Notes: generated from the letters alone by a model not told the origin. A stretch of DNA of 64,000 nt from VRUE01 sp963819755 (GCA_963819755.1 CAWFXB010000001.1:558001-622000); one strand, 5' to 3'; shown: positions 42,376 to 51,250, numbered from the stretch's first letter. Made by a program: numbers and translations.

Positions 42376-43350
42376 TCAGGCGACGATCGTGAGCGCCCCC
42401 GGGGCGACGCTCAACTCCAGGTGGGTCCTCTCGCCGATGTAGTCGCCGTCTACCTGGATCGGGAAGGGGCGGGCGATGCCGTCCTTGGTCTGCGAGATCG
42501 AGGTAATGCCGGCCGCGGTGACGCCTTCGAAGTGCTCGATCTGGCGGTGGCGCGCGGCGGGCCGCTTCTCGCTGAAGAGGCGTGGGATCAAGGTCGGCAT
42601 GTCGCGCTGGGCGGCTCGCTTGAGGACGCCGAGCGAAAGGCTGCCGTCGTCGATCTCGACGCCCTCGCAGACCCGGATAGGGTGGCTGGCGAAGTAGGTG
42701 AAGGGATCGGAGTTCTGGGCCAGGGCGGTGACGCCCTCGGTCGCCTCGCCCTCGATCTCGACCCGCAACCTGACGGGTTTGACCATGTAGCCACGGTAGA
42801 AGGCCGAGATCGCCGCCCAGCTGTAGTAGTAGGGCCCCGCGCGTGACTTGAGGCGGGGATGAGAGTCGACCCGCTTGACCACGGTGGCGTCGATGCCGAC
42901 GCCGCAGGAGAAGACGAAGTGGCGCTCGCCGGCCTTGCCGAGGTCGACCTTGCGCGGTGCCCACTCGTCGACGGCGGCAAGCAGGTGCTCGGTCGCGTCG
43001 ACGACGTCGTTGGGGATGCCGAGCGTGCGGCAGACGACGTTGGTCGAGCCGCCGGGCAGGACCGAGACCGGCACGTCGGTGCCCGCGAGCCCATTGGCGA
43101 CCTCGTTCAGGGTGCCGTCGCCGCCGAAGGCGACGACGATGTCGTAGCCGTGGTCGCGCACCTCGCGACCTATCTCCGTGGCGTGGTTCTGTGCCTCGGT
43201 GGCGACCATCTCGACCTCGTAGCGGCCCTGCAGCGCGTAGACGACCAGGTTCTTGAGCCGGTCGGAGACGGTCGTCGCGTAGGGGTTGACGATCAGCAGC
43301 ATCCGCTTCTTGGCGGGCTTGCGTGCCTTTCCGGAGCCGAGTCTGACCAT
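42376..43350 (-). CDS. Diacylglycerol/sphingosine kinase-like (DagK family) protein
   Basis: 324 residues from ATG 43350. DAGK catalytic fold: LLIVNPYATTVSDRLKNLV, ATEAQNHATEIGREV, VVAFGGDGTLNEVANGLAG (nucleotide-binding GGDGT) and VLPGGSTNVVCRTLGIP. C-terminal beta sandwich with VDGDYIGERTHLELS. Phosphorylates a lipid such as diacylglycerol, or contributes to phosphatidylinositol-type lipids; substrate not defined. Divergent from the secreted protein at 43,382 with 31 bases between the starts. Confidence 0.88.
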   Translation of the reverse strand: MVRLGSGKARKPAKKRMLLIVNPYATTVSDRLKNLVVYALQGRYEVEMVATEAQNHATEIGREVRDHGYDIVVAFGGDGTLNEVANGLAGTDVPVSVLPGGSTNVVCRTLGIPNDVVDATEHLLAAVDEWAPRKVDLGKAGERHFVFSCGVGIDATVVKRVDSHPRLKSRAGPYYYSWAAISAFYRGYMVKPVRLRVEIEGEATEGVTALAQNSDPFTYFASHPIRVCEGVEIDDGSLSLGVLKRAAQRDMPTLIPRLFSEKRPAARHRQIEHFEGVTAAGITSISQTKDGIARPFPIQVDGDYIGERTHLELSVAPGALTIVA

Positions 43351-43381
43351 CGAGCGTTGCAATCTATGCGGCCTGGGTATC

Positions 43382-43870
43382 GTGCGGCTAATCGCTGCCT
43401 CCGCGACACGCGTCCTTGCCGCCGGGACGCTGCTCTCCGCGCTCGCTTTCTGCTGGCTGGCCTCCAGCGGTGCGGCAAAGCCGCCCGGCCCGCGGGCCGA
43501 ATACACGACGCTTGGCTACAACCGCACGCACGGTTTCTTCTACGGGACGGCCAAGATGCCCCCGAAGACGGACGGCTCCGGCGACTTTGCCTGTCTTGCC
43601 GGAAATCGCCACTTCCCCGACGGTCCGCGCCTGTTGCGGATCTATCGCGTCCTGCCCGGCCCCGATCGCGCGATCTCACCCGAAATCGCCGCCGGGGCGA
43701 CGCCGGAGAACGGCACGCTGGCGTGGAAGTTCGAGCGCAAGCGTGTTCCGACGGGCCGTTACTACGTCGTCTTCGAAGCGAAGATCCCGACCGCGCCAAA
43801 CGCCCCCAGCGAATGCCCCAGCTTCCGCTCGCCCGCGACCCTGCTGCCGCGGCCGCAGCGCTCTAGGTAG
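43382..43870 (+). CDS. Secreted protein of unknown function
   Basis: 162 residues from GTG 43382. Signal peptide (LIAASATRVLAAGTLLSALAFCWLASSG). Mature part contains YTTLGYNRTHGFFYGTAKMPPK and a Cys pair (FACLAGNRHF, PSECPSFRS) that could form a disulphide. Beta-rich. No family recognised. Overlaps the end of the convergent MBL gene by eight bases. Confidence 0.65.
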   Translation: MRLIAASATRVLAAGTLLSALAFCWLASSGAAKPPGPRAEYTTLGYNRTHGFFYGTAKMPPKTDGSGDFACLAGNRHFPDGPRLLRIYRVLPGPDRAISPEIAAGATPENGTLAWKFERKRVPTGRYYVVFEAKIPTAPNAPSECPSFRSPATLLPRPQRSR

Positions 43871-44867
43871 TCGCCTCGTAGCGGACCACTTCGCCGTCCT
43901 CGACTTCGCGCACCCGCCCTTCGTTGAGTAGCAGGTCGGCGTGTCCGATCACCTCGGAGAGGGTGAGGAAGGCCTGGGTCACGGCGACGTCGCCCCAGAT
44001 CGCCTGGGCGATCTCGTAGCCCGTGCGGGGCTGCTCGGCGATCAGGCCGTGGATCTTCTCCTTGCGCCGGTCGTGCTTGGCCAGTCGGTCGTCGATCAGC
44101 GCCACGTGGTCGACGATCGGCTCGCCATGGCCCGAGAGGACGATCTCGGCCGGCATCTCGCGCGTCTTCTTCATCGACTCGATGTAGGTGACGAGCGCCT
44201 GGGTGCGCTGCGAGGAGCCGTCGAGCGGGCGGGTGATCAGCGGGTTGGAGGAGATGTGGGCGATCAGGTGGTCGGCGGCGATCAGGATCCGCCGCTGCTC
44301 GTCCCAGAAGACCGTGTCGGAGGGACTGTGGCCGGGCCGGTGCAGCGTCTGCAGGGTCCGATCGCGGAACTGCACCGCCTGCCCGTCCCCGAGCGGTCGC
44401 GTCACCTCTGCCTTCGAGCCCCAGCCACGGAAGCTGCGCGAGACGCTCTGCAGGGCGAAGGCGACCTCCTGCGGGATGCCGTTGCGCAGCATCAGCTCGA
44501 CTGCAAACTCGTCCTCGCGTTCGGCGTCCTCGCCGAAGTTGGCGAGGCGCTCGGCGGCGAGCCCGAGCGCGGCGACCTCGGCCCCCGAGTGCTCGACGAT
44601 GATCTCGACCAAGCCGAGATGGTCGATGTGCTGGTGAGTGAGGATGACCAGCTCCAGGTCGTCGATCGAGTGCCCCCGCTCGCCCAGCTGGCCCTGCAGC
44701 TCGTCGAGCGCCTTGCCGGAGTTGGGCCCGGTGTCGATCAGGGTCAGCGGCTCGTCCTCGAGCAGGTAGCAGTTGACCCTGCCAACCGCGAAGGGGGTGG
44801 GGATGCGAAGGCAATGGACGCCGGCCAGAGCGGCCTGCCCCAGCGCCCCCTCCGGCGTGAGCGTCAC
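43863..44867 (-). CDS. MBL-fold metallo-hydrolase
   Basis: 334 residues, GTG start. Metallo-beta-lactamase fold: LTHQHIDHLGLVEI (HxHxDH), HRPGHSPSDTVFW, ADHLIAHI and LSGHGEPIVDH carry the dinuclear metal ligands. The C-terminal ~80 residues form a winged-helix-like domain (HGLIAEQPRTGYEIAQAIWG) as in RNase/glyoxalase II-like LACTB2 proteins. Hydrolyses an unknown ester or nucleic acid substrate. Overlaps the phosphomannomutase gene by four bases. Confidence 0.9.
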   Translation of the reverse strand: MTLTPEGALGQAALAGVHCLRIPTPFAVGRVNCYLLEDEPLTLIDTGPNSGKALDELQGQLGERGHSIDDLELVILTHQHIDHLGLVEIIVEHSGAEVAALGLAAERLANFGEDAEREDEFAVELMLRNGIPQEVAFALQSVSRSFRGWGSKAEVTRPLGDGQAVQFRDRTLQTLHRPGHSPSDTVFWDEQRRILIAADHLIAHISSNPLITRPLDGSSQRTQALVTYIESMKKTREMPAEIVLSGHGEPIVDHVALIDDRLAKHDRRKEKIHGLIAEQPRTGYEIAQAIWGDVAVTQAFLTLSEVIGHADLLLNEGRVREVEDGEVVRYEATT

Positions 44868-46246
44868 GCCCGGATCAGCCCCAGCAGCTCGTCCCGCTTG
44901 GCCTCCATGTCCTCGCGCGAGACGAGCGACTCGAGGTTGAGGCGGAGCAGCGGCTCGGTGTTGGACGGGCGCACGTTGAAGTGCCAGTCGGGGTAGTCGA
45001 TCGAGACTCCATCAAGGGTGGTGACCTGGCCGTCGGAATAGCGCGCCGCGATCTCCTCCATTTTCGCCTCCTGGCCGGCGACCTCGGAGTTGATCTCGCC
45101 GGAGATGAAGTAGCGCGAGCGGAACTCGGCCATCAGCTCCGCCAGCGAGCGCCCGTCGCGCGAGAGCAGCTCGAGCACCAGCAGGGCGGGGATCGTGCCC
45201 GAGTCGGCGCACCAGAAGTCGCGGAAGTAGTAGTGGCCGGAGACCTCGCCGCCGAAGACCGCGTTCTCCTCGCGCATGCGGATCTTGAAGAAGGCGTGGC
45301 CGACACGGGAGAGGTCGGAGCGGCCGCCCTCGGCGGCGACCAGGTCCGGCACCGCGCGGCTGGAGCGAGGGTCGTAGAGGATCGTCGCGCCGGGGTTGCG
45401 GCTCAGCGCGGCGCGGGCGAGCAGGGCACAGATGAAATCGCCGTCGCAGAAGGCGCCCTCGCCGTCGATGAAGAAGCAGCGGTCGGCGTCGCCGTCCCAA
45501 GCGATGCCGAGGTCGGCCCCGGCGGAGCGCACCCGGTCTTCGATCAACCTGCGGTTCTCCGGCAACAGCGGATTCGGCTCGTGGTCGGGGAACTCTCCGT
45601 TCGGCTCGAAGTACATCTCGTCCAGCTCCAGTCCCAGGCCGCGCAGGGTGGGACCGACCATCGGCCCCGCCATGCCGTTGCCGCCGTCGACGACGACCTT
45701 CATCGGCTTCACTGCGCCGGGGTCTATGAAAGAGAGCGCGTGCTTTCGATATTCGTCCCAGACGTCGACCTCCTCGAAGGAGCCGCCACCCGGGGCGGAG
45801 CCGAGCCCGACTTCGATCTCGCGTCGAACGTCGCCGATGCCGGCTTCGCCGGAGAGCGCCAGCGCCCCCTCGCGAACGAGCTTGACGCCGGTGTAGGCCT
45901 TCGGGTTGTGGGAGGCGGTCACCATCGCGCCGCCGTCGAGCTCGCGCGAGCCGACCAGGTGGTAGAGCATCTCGGTGGCGACCATGCCGGCGTCGAGCAC
46001 CGTCGCGCCCTCGAAGATCAGCCCGTCGCGCAACTCCGCCGCCATCGCGGGCGCGGTCAGCCGCATGTCGCGGCCGAGCCCGACCCTCAATTCGCTCGGC
46101 TGCTTGCCGCGCAGCCGCGCCAGCACGCGAGCGAACGCCCGGCCGACGGCAAGCGCGGTCGTCTCGTCCATTTCCTCGCCGTAGAGGCCACGGATGTCGT
46201 AGGCCTTGAAGATCTGACTTGGGGCCAGTGGGGCGGATTCCGTCAA
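44864..46246 (-). CDS. manB: Phosphomannomutase/phosphoglucomutase
   Basis: 460 residues. Alpha-D-phosphohexomutase: KAYDIRGLYGEEMD, phosphoserine loop MVTASHNP (Ser112), metal loop WDGDADRCFFIDGEG, sugar loop FGGEVSGHYYFRDFW, and C-terminal NVRPSNTEPLLRLNLE. Interconverts hexose 6- and 1-phosphates for GDP-mannose or related sugar nucleotides. Coupled to the HIT gene upstream. Confidence 0.93.
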   Translation of the reverse strand: MTESAPLAPSQIFKAYDIRGLYGEEMDETTALAVGRAFARVLARLRGKQPSELRVGLGRDMRLTAPAMAAELRDGLIFEGATVLDAGMVATEMLYHLVGSRELDGGAMVTASHNPKAYTGVKLVREGALALSGEAGIGDVRREIEVGLGSAPGGGSFEEVDVWDEYRKHALSFIDPGAVKPMKVVVDGGNGMAGPMVGPTLRGLGLELDEMYFEPNGEFPDHEPNPLLPENRRLIEDRVRSAGADLGIAWDGDADRCFFIDGEGAFCDGDFICALLARAALSRNPGATILYDPRSSRAVPDLVAAEGGRSDLSRVGHAFFKIRMREENAVFGGEVSGHYYFRDFWCADSGTIPALLVLELLSRDGRSLAELMAEFRSRYFISGEINSEVAGQEAKMEEIAARYSDGQVTTLDGVSIDYPDWHFNVRPSNTEPLLRLNLESLVSREDMEAKRDELLGLIRA

Positions 46247-46731
46247 AACGCTCCTTTCAGCGCCTCGAAGCTCTGCTCGAGCGTCTGCGGCATCACTTTG
46301 GTGTCGGCGATGACCGGCATGAAGTTGGTGTCGCCGCCCCAGCGGGGGACGACGTGGAGGTGGATGTGGTGCTCGACCCCGGCGCCGGCGACGCGGCCCT
46401 GGTTGAAGCCGACGTTGTAACCGTGCGGGTCGTAGACCTCCTCCAGGCGGCTCATCGCCCGCTGCGCCAGCGACATCATCTCCGCCACCGTCTCACCGGG
46501 CAGGTCTTGAATGCGGCCGATGTGCTCGTACGGCGCCACCATCAGGTGCCCGTTGGTGTAGGGGAAGAGGTTGAGGATCACGAAGCAGCTCCGGTCGCGG
46601 TGGACGATCAGGTCCGCCGCATCGTCATCTGCCGCCGGCTTGGCGCAGAAGATGCACTCCTCCTCGTTGTCCTTGGACGCGTCCTTCACGTAGGCGAGGC
46701 GCCAGGGCGCCCAGATGCGGAAATTTGCCAC
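46243..46731 (-). CDS. HIT-family protein (Ap4A hydrolase/phosphorylase-like)
   Basis: 162 residues. N-terminal CIFCAK zinc pair, FVILNLFPYTNGHLMVAPYEH and the histidine triad GVEHHIHLHVVPRW. Resembles mycobacterial Ap4A phosphorylase and other actinobacterial HIT proteins that cleave dinucleoside polyphosphates. Overlaps the phosphomannomutase start by four bases. Confidence 0.91.
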   Translation of the reverse strand: MANFRIWAPWRLAYVKDASKDNEEECIFCAKPAADDDAADLIVHRDRSCFVILNLFPYTNGHLMVAPYEHIGRIQDLPGETVAEMMSLAQRAMSRLEEVYDPHGYNVGFNQGRVAGAGVEHHIHLHVVPRWGGDTNFMPVIADTKVMPQTLEQSFEALKGAF

Positions 46732-46741
46732 TCGCGGCAGG

Positions 46742-47749
46742 CTATAGCCAGTTGCGCTTGCGGAAGTAGGCGACCATGCCGAGCAGTATCAGCGCCATCG
46801 CACCGAGGACGATGAAGAAGCCCTCGACGTTGTGTTCGTATGGCACCCACGAGTTCATGCCCATGATGCTGGCGATCAGGGTCAGCGGCAGGATCACGAC
46901 GCTGATCGAGGTGAGGACACGCAAGATGTCGTTGAGCCGGTGCGAGATCACCGACTCGTTGGTCTCCGCCAGCGAGTCGACCACCTCCTTGTAGTTCTCG
47001 AGCATGTCCCAGATCCGCTCGTGGGCGTCGACGATGTCGTCGAAGTAGATCTCCAGGTCGAGGTCGGTCGCCAGGTAGCGCTGCTTGACCTTCTCCAGGT
47101 CGCGCAGAACCGGTCGCTGCGGCCGGATCACCTTGCGGAAGTTGATGATCTCCTGCTTGACGTTGGAGATGTCGCGCACGACCTCCTCCGAGCGGCCCTC
47201 GAAGATGTCGTCCTCCAACGCGTCGAGCTTGTTGCCGATCTTGCGCAGCATCGGGAAGCAGTAGTCGAAGCTGTCATCGACGAGGCGGTAGAGCAGGTAG
47301 CCCGAGCCACGTGAGAAGAGCTGATCGCGAAGCTCCTCCTTCGCCCGGCAGCGCTCGAAGAGGTACTCGACCGGCTGCAGCGGCTGGTTCGGGATCGTCA
47401 CCACGTAGCCGGGGCCGACGAAGAGGTCGAGCTCCCCGGTGCCGAGGCGGCCGGCCGCGGGGTCGAAGACCGGGAAGTGGAGGACGATGAAGAGGTAGTC
47501 GTCGTAGACGTCGATCTTCGGTCGCTGGTTGCGCGAGAGCACGTCCTCGAGGTCGAGCGCGTGGAAGTCGAAGTTTTCCTCCAGCCAGGTGCGCTCGAGC
47601 GCACCTGGGCGCTCGATGTTGACCCAGCGCAGGCCGGAGGAGTCGATCTGCTCGACGTTCGGGGTCTGGGGCTCAGGCTGAGATGCCGTCGAGGCGAGTG
47701 CTTCGCGCCGGGCAGCCCGCCGTAGCCGTGGTTTCGGAAGGTTCGGCAT
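46742..47749 (-). CDS. corA: CorA-family Mg/Co transporter
   Basis: 335 residues. Long cytoplasmic N-terminal funnel with the pore-lining helix, and two C-terminal TM helices separated by the signature MGMNSWVPYE (GMN motif): ILRVLTSISVVILPLTLIASI then GFFIVLGAMALILLGMVAYF. Pentameric divalent cation channel. Last 6 residues RKRNWL are the usual basic end. Its start lies 65 bases from the SAM riboswitch on the other strand. Confidence 0.94.
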   Translation of the reverse strand: MPNLPKPRLRRAARREALASTASQPEPQTPNVEQIDSSGLRWVNIERPGALERTWLEENFDFHALDLEDVLSRNQRPKIDVYDDYLFIVLHFPVFDPAAGRLGTGELDLFVGPGYVVTIPNQPLQPVEYLFERCRAKEELRDQLFSRGSGYLLYRLVDDSFDYCFPMLRKIGNKLDALEDDIFEGRSEEVVRDISNVKQEIINFRKVIRPQRPVLRDLEKVKQRYLATDLDLEIYFDDIVDAHERIWDMLENYKEVVDSLAETNESVISHRLNDILRVLTSISVVILPLTLIASIMGMNSWVPYEHNVEGFFIVLGAMALILLGMVAYFRKRNWL

Positions 47750-47814
47750 CTGTCGCGCTCAGCGTCTCGTCGGGCATGGCTGCGGATGGTACTCTCTGCT
47801 GCGTACATAAGCGC

Positions 47815-47935
47815 CACATCTAGAGGGGTGGAGGGACTGGCCCGCAGAAGCCCCGGCAACCACCTCGAACCATTGGTTCGAGGGGAGGTGCCAACTCCAG
47901 CAGGTTTCCCGGAAGTTCGGGACCTGGAAGATGTG
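47815..47935 (+). ncRNA. SAM-I (S-box) riboswitch aptamer
   Basis: P1 CACATC (47815-47820) pairs with GATGTG (47930-47935). Inside are the S-box invariants AGAGGGGTGGAGGGACTGGC, GAAGCCC and GGCAACC, followed by a P3 stem CCTCGAACCATTGGTTCGAGG, and GGTGCCAACTCCAGCAG, then P4. All core SAM-binding elements appear in order, so it should bind S-adenosylmethionine and turn off the downstream genes. Confidence 0.93.
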
Positions 47936-47953
47936 GGGAGACGTCCCGATCGG

Positions 47954-47983
47954 ACCTCTGCCCCACAAGGCGGAGGTTTTTTT
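47954..47983 (+). terminator. Rho-independent terminator of the SAM riboswitch
   Basis: ACCTCTGCC (47954-47962) pairs with GGCGGAGGT (47969-47977), one G:T pair, then seven T. It lies between the aptamer and the thrC-like gene and is the expected expression platform (attenuation). Confidence 0.88.
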
Positions 47984-48008
47984 CTAGGCAAAGGAAGAGG
48001 TAGATCGG

Positions 48009-49247
48009 ATGTCAGTCGAGAGCTTGAAGTGCAAGGAGTGTGGGGCGACCTACGAACTGGGCGCCAGCTACGCCTGTGAGAACTGTTTTGGCCCGCTGGA
48101 AGTCGCCTATGACCATTCCGGGCTCGACGCCACCGAGGCGAAGCGCAGGATTCAGGCCGGCTCGCAGGGGATCTGGCGCTACGCCGATTTCCTGCCCTTC
48201 ACCGGCAGGCCGCTCGATCCGCTGGAGCCCGGCCTGACGCCGCTGCTGCGCGCCGACCGCCTCGCCGAGCGGCTCGGCCTCGACGCCGAGATCTGGATCA
48301 AGAACGATGCCGCCAACCCGACCCACTCGTTCAAGGACAGGGTGGTCGCGGTCGCGGTGGCCAAGGCGCGCGAGCTGGGCTTCGAGACCGTGGCCTGCGC
48401 CTCGACCGGCAACCTGGCCAACGCGGTCGCCGCCCACGCCGCAGCCGCCGGGCTGGAGTCCTACGTCCTCGTTCCCGCCAACCTGGAGGAACAGAAGCTG
48501 CTCGCCACCGCGATCTATGGCACCAACCTGGTCGGCGTGCGCGGCAACTACGACGCCGTCAACCGGCTCTGCACGCAGCTGGCCGAAACCCGGCCGTGGG
48601 CCTTCGTCAACGTCAACCTGCGTCCCTACTACGCCGAGGGCTCGAAGACGCTCGCCTATGAGACCGCCGAGCAGCTCGGCTGGGAGCTGCCCGACCGTGT
48701 GGTCTGCCCGATCGCCTCCGGCTCGCTCTTCACCAAGGTCGCCCGCGGCTTCCAGGAGTGGACGGACCTGGGCCTGATCGAGGGCGAGCAGCCGGTTTTC
48801 AACGGCGCCCAGGCGCTCGGCTGCAGTCCCGTCGCGACCGCCTTCGCCGAAGGCTGGGACGTCTGCAAGCCGCAGAAGCCGGAGACGATCGCCAAGAGCC
48901 TGGCGATCGGCGACCCGGCCGACGGCCCCTATGCGATCGAGCAGGCGCGGCGCAGCGGCGGCTCGATCGACTCGGTCACCGACGAGGAGATCCGCGCCGG
49001 CATCCGCCTGCTGGCGGAGACGACGGGGATCTTCACCGAGACCGCCGGCGGGGTCACCGTCGGCGTCCTCGCCAAGCTGGCCGAGCGCGGCGACGTCGGC
49101 GCCGGCGAGCGGGTCGTCGTCTACATCACCGGCGAGGGCCTGAAGACGCTGGACGCGACGCGCGATAGTTTCCACATGCATGAGATCGACCCCGATCTCG
49201 ACAGCTTCGAGTCCGCGTTCGAACACCAGCAGGAGGTAGTCGCCTGA
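48009..49247 (+). CDS. thrC: Threonine synthase (threonine-synthase-like PLP enzyme) under SAM riboswitch
   Basis: 412 residues. N-terminal zinc ribbon C8-x2-C11 and C23-x2-C26, then fold-type II PLP enzyme: NDAANPTHSFKDRVV with the PLP Lys (109), ACASTGNLANAVAAHAA (phosphate loop), GSKTLAYETAEQLGW and VCPIASGSLFTKV. Converts O-phosphohomoserine to threonine by homology. However, the gene is preceded by a SAM-I riboswitch and its stop overlaps a MoaD/ThiS-like carrier gene, a context of methionine and sulfur metabolism. A related enzyme using O-phosphohomoserine with a thiocarboxylated carrier to make homocysteine is a possible alternative. Confidence 0.85.
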   Translation: MSVESLKCKECGATYELGASYACENCFGPLEVAYDHSGLDATEAKRRIQAGSQGIWRYADFLPFTGRPLDPLEPGLTPLLRADRLAERLGLDAEIWIKNDAANPTHSFKDRVVAVAVAKARELGFETVACASTGNLANAVAAHAAAAGLESYVLVPANLEEQKLLATAIYGTNLVGVRGNYDAVNRLCTQLAETRPWAFVNVNLRPYYAEGSKTLAYETAEQLGWELPDRVVCPIASGSLFTKVARGFQEWTDLGLIEGEQPVFNGAQALGCSPVATAFAEGWDVCKPQKPETIAKSLAIGDPADGPYAIEQARRSGGSIDSVTDEEIRAGIRLLAETTGIFTETAGGVTVGVLAKLAERGDVGAGERVVVYITGEGLKTLDATRDSFHMHEIDPDLDSFESAFEHQQEVVA

Positions 49248-49519
49248 TGTCCGTCACCGTGAAGATTCCGACCCAGCTGCGCGCCGCAACCGGGGGGGAA
49301 GCCGAGGTCGAGGTCGCCGGCTCTACCGTGGGCGACGCCCTCGATGCCCTCTTCGAGGCCCACGGAGATCTGCGCGAGCGGATCACCCAGGACGGCGATC
49401 TGCGCCGTTTCGTCAACGTCTACGTCAGCGGCGAGGACATCCGCTTCCAGCAGGGCCTGGAGACGGCGATCAGCGAGGGCGACGAGGTGACGATTTTGCC
49501 TGCCGTTGCGGGTGGCTAA
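49247..49519 (+). CDS. MoaD/ThiS-like sulfur-carrier protein
   Basis: 90 residues starting on the last base of thrC's TGA. Ubiquitin-like fold (VTVKIPTQLRAATGGEAEVEV, FVNVYVSGEDIRF, EGDEVTILPAVAGG) ending in a Gly-Gly that can be adenylated and thiocarboxylated. The MoaE or ThiG partners are not here, so it is not clearly a molybdopterin or thiamine protein. The coupling to a threonine-synthase-like gene is as in CysO-type carriers used by PLP sulfur-transfer enzymes. Confidence 0.87.
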   Translation: MSVTVKIPTQLRAATGGEAEVEVAGSTVGDALDALFEAHGDLRERITQDGDLRRFVNVYVSGEDIRFQQGLETAISEGDEVTILPAVAGG

Positions 49520-50243
49520 GCCGCCGGTCGTAATCCTCTGCGGCGGTCGCGGCACGCGGCTGCGCGAGCGGACGGAGTCGGTGCCGAAGGCGCTGGTCGA
49601 GATCGGCGGCAGGCCGATCCTCTGGCATGTGATCGGGATCTACGCAGCGCAGGGATTCGACCGCTTCCTGCTGGCCACCGGCCACATGGGCGAGGCGGTG
49701 GAGGAGTTCGTGATGGCCGAGTCATGGCCCAGCGGCGTCGCCGTCGAGTGCATCGACACGGGAGTCGACACGCCGACCGGGGGGCGGCTGGCGCGCCTTG
49801 CCGATCACCTCCTGGGCGGGACCTTCTGCGCGACCTACGCCGACGGCGTCGCCGACATCGACCTCGGCGCGCTGCTGTCGTTTCACGCCGGGCACGGCGA
49901 CCTGGCGACGATGACGGTGGTGCGGCCGCACCTGCAGTGGGGCGTCGCCGAGCTGGGGGAGGGAGGCCGGGTCGAGGGCTTCGCCGAGAAGCCGCGCAGC
50001 GAGCACTGGATCAACGGCGGCTTCTTCTGCTTCGAGCCCGGTGCCCTCGGCTACCTGGACGAGCAGAGCGTCCTCGAGCGCGAGCCGCTTTCGTCCCTGG
50101 CCGCCGACCGGCAGCTCCACGCCCACCGCCATGAAGGCTTCTGGGACTGCATGGACACCTACAAGGACGCAGTTGTGCTCAACGACCTCTGGGCCGCGGG
50201 AGAAGCACCCTGGAGGGCGCTGACCGAGGTGGGCGTGCGGTGA
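49506..50243 (+). CDS. Sugar-1-phosphate cytidylyltransferase (RfbF-like)
   Basis: 245 residues (TTG 49506; GTG 49512 is an alternative). Nucleotidyltransferase fold: VVILCGGRGTRLRERTESVPKAL, WHVIGIYAAQGF, YADGVADIDL, and WINGGFFCFEP. GGFFV/CFE and ADG loops are as in glucose-1-phosphate cytidylyltransferase, first step to CDP-sugars. Followed in overlap by a dehydratase-like gene, the expected next step. Confidence 0.85.
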   Translation: MRVAKPPVVILCGGRGTRLRERTESVPKALVEIGGRPILWHVIGIYAAQGFDRFLLATGHMGEAVEEFVMAESWPSGVAVECIDTGVDTPTGGRLARLADHLLGGTFCATYADGVADIDLGALLSFHAGHGDLATMTVVRPHLQWGVAELGEGGRVEGFAEKPRSEHWINGGFFCFEPGALGYLDEQSVLEREPLSSLAADRQLHAHRHEGFWDCMDTYKDAVVLNDLWAAGEAPWRALTEVGVR

Positions 50244-51250
50244 CTCGAGCTCTGGTCAGCGGCGCCCACGGCTTCGTGGGCTCGCACCTTGCTCGGGCGC
50301 TGCTGGAGGGCGACTACGAGGTTCGCGTGCTGGACCGTCCCGCGCCACGTCTGGCCGACGTCGGCGGCGAGCGCCGCTCCGGCTTGGACCTGCTCGGGAT
50401 CCGCGATGAGGTCGAGCTGGTCGAGGCCGACCTGCGCGACGCCGAGGCGGTCGCGGCGGCGGTCGAGGGCTCGGACTCCGTCTTCCATCTCGCCGCCCAG
50501 ACGATCGTGGGGGTCGCCCGCGACTCGCCGCTGGAGACGTTCGAGGTAAACGTGCAGGGCGCCTGGAACGTCTTCGAGGCCTGCCGCGTGCATGCGGTCG
50601 GGGGCATCGTCTTCGCCTCTTCCGACAAGGCCTACGGGTCGAGTCCCGAGCTTCCCTATCGCGAGGACTTTCCGCTACGGGCCGTCTATCCCTACGACGC
50701 CAGCAAGGCAGCGGCGGACACGATCGCACGTAGCTACGCGACCGCCTACGACTTGCCGCTGGCGGTGACGCGCTTCGCCAACGTCTACGGCGGCGGCGAC
50801 CTCAACTTCTCGCGCCTGATCCCGGAGACGGTGGTGGCGTTGCTCGACGGCCGGGCGCCGGTGATCCGCTCCGACGGCAGCCCCGAGCGCGATTTCCTCC
50901 ACGTCGACGACGCCGTCTCCGCCTACCTGGCGATCGCCGGCGCGCTCGACGACGGAGCGGTGGGGGAGGCCTTCAACGCCGGCGGCGAGCGGCCCCACTC
51001 GGTTCGCGAGGTGGTCGAGCTGATCGCCGCGGCGGCGGGAGCTGGAATCGAGCCCAACTTCCAAGGGCAGGGCAACCCCGACGGCGAGATCGATCGCCAG
51101 TTCGTCGACTCGGCCAAGCTGCGCGAGCTGACCGGCTGGCGTCCCGAGGTCGCTCTAGAGGACGGCCTGAAGACGACGCTCGACTGGTACCGCGAGCACC
51201 CCGAGGCCCGGCCAAGTAAGAGTAATACCGGTGCTATTCTTACTGAATGA
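50240..51250 (+). CDS. CDP-glucose 4,6-dehydratase-like (NAD-dependent epimerase/dehydratase)
   Basis: 336 residues, GTG start. Extended SDR: SGAHGFVGSHLARALLEG Rossmann loop, VFHLAAQTIV, SSDKAYGSSPELPYREDFPL and YPYDASKAAADT with the catalytic Tyr/Lys. The paired cytidylyltransferase suggests CDP-4-keto-6-deoxyglucose for deoxysugars on the cell surface; no later genes of the path are adjacent. Confidence 0.82.
   Translation: MTRALVSGAHGFVGSHLARALLEGDYEVRVLDRPAPRLADVGGERRSGLDLLGIRDEVELVEADLRDAEAVAAAVEGSDSVFHLAAQTIVGVARDSPLETFEVNVQGAWNVFEACRVHAVGGIVFASSDKAYGSSPELPYREDFPLRAVYPYDASKAAADTIARSYATAYDLPLAVTRFANVYGGGDLNFSRLIPETVVALLDGRAPVIRSDGSPERDFLHVDDAVSAYLAIAGALDDGAVGEAFNAGGERPHSVREVVELIAAAAGAGIEPNFQGQGNPDGEIDRQFVDSAKLRELTGWRPEVALEDGLKTTLDWYREHPEARPSKSNTGAILTE
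51216..51243. promoter_or_regulatory. Candidate operator of the AbrB/PIN pair
   Basis: Imperfect inverted repeat: GTAAGAGTAATACCGG against CCGGTGCTATTCTTAC (13 of 16 pairs), AT-rich in a GC-rich setting, ending four bases before the antitoxin ATG and lying inside the last codons of the dehydratase gene. TA operons of this type are usually self-repressed. Confidence 0.5.
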
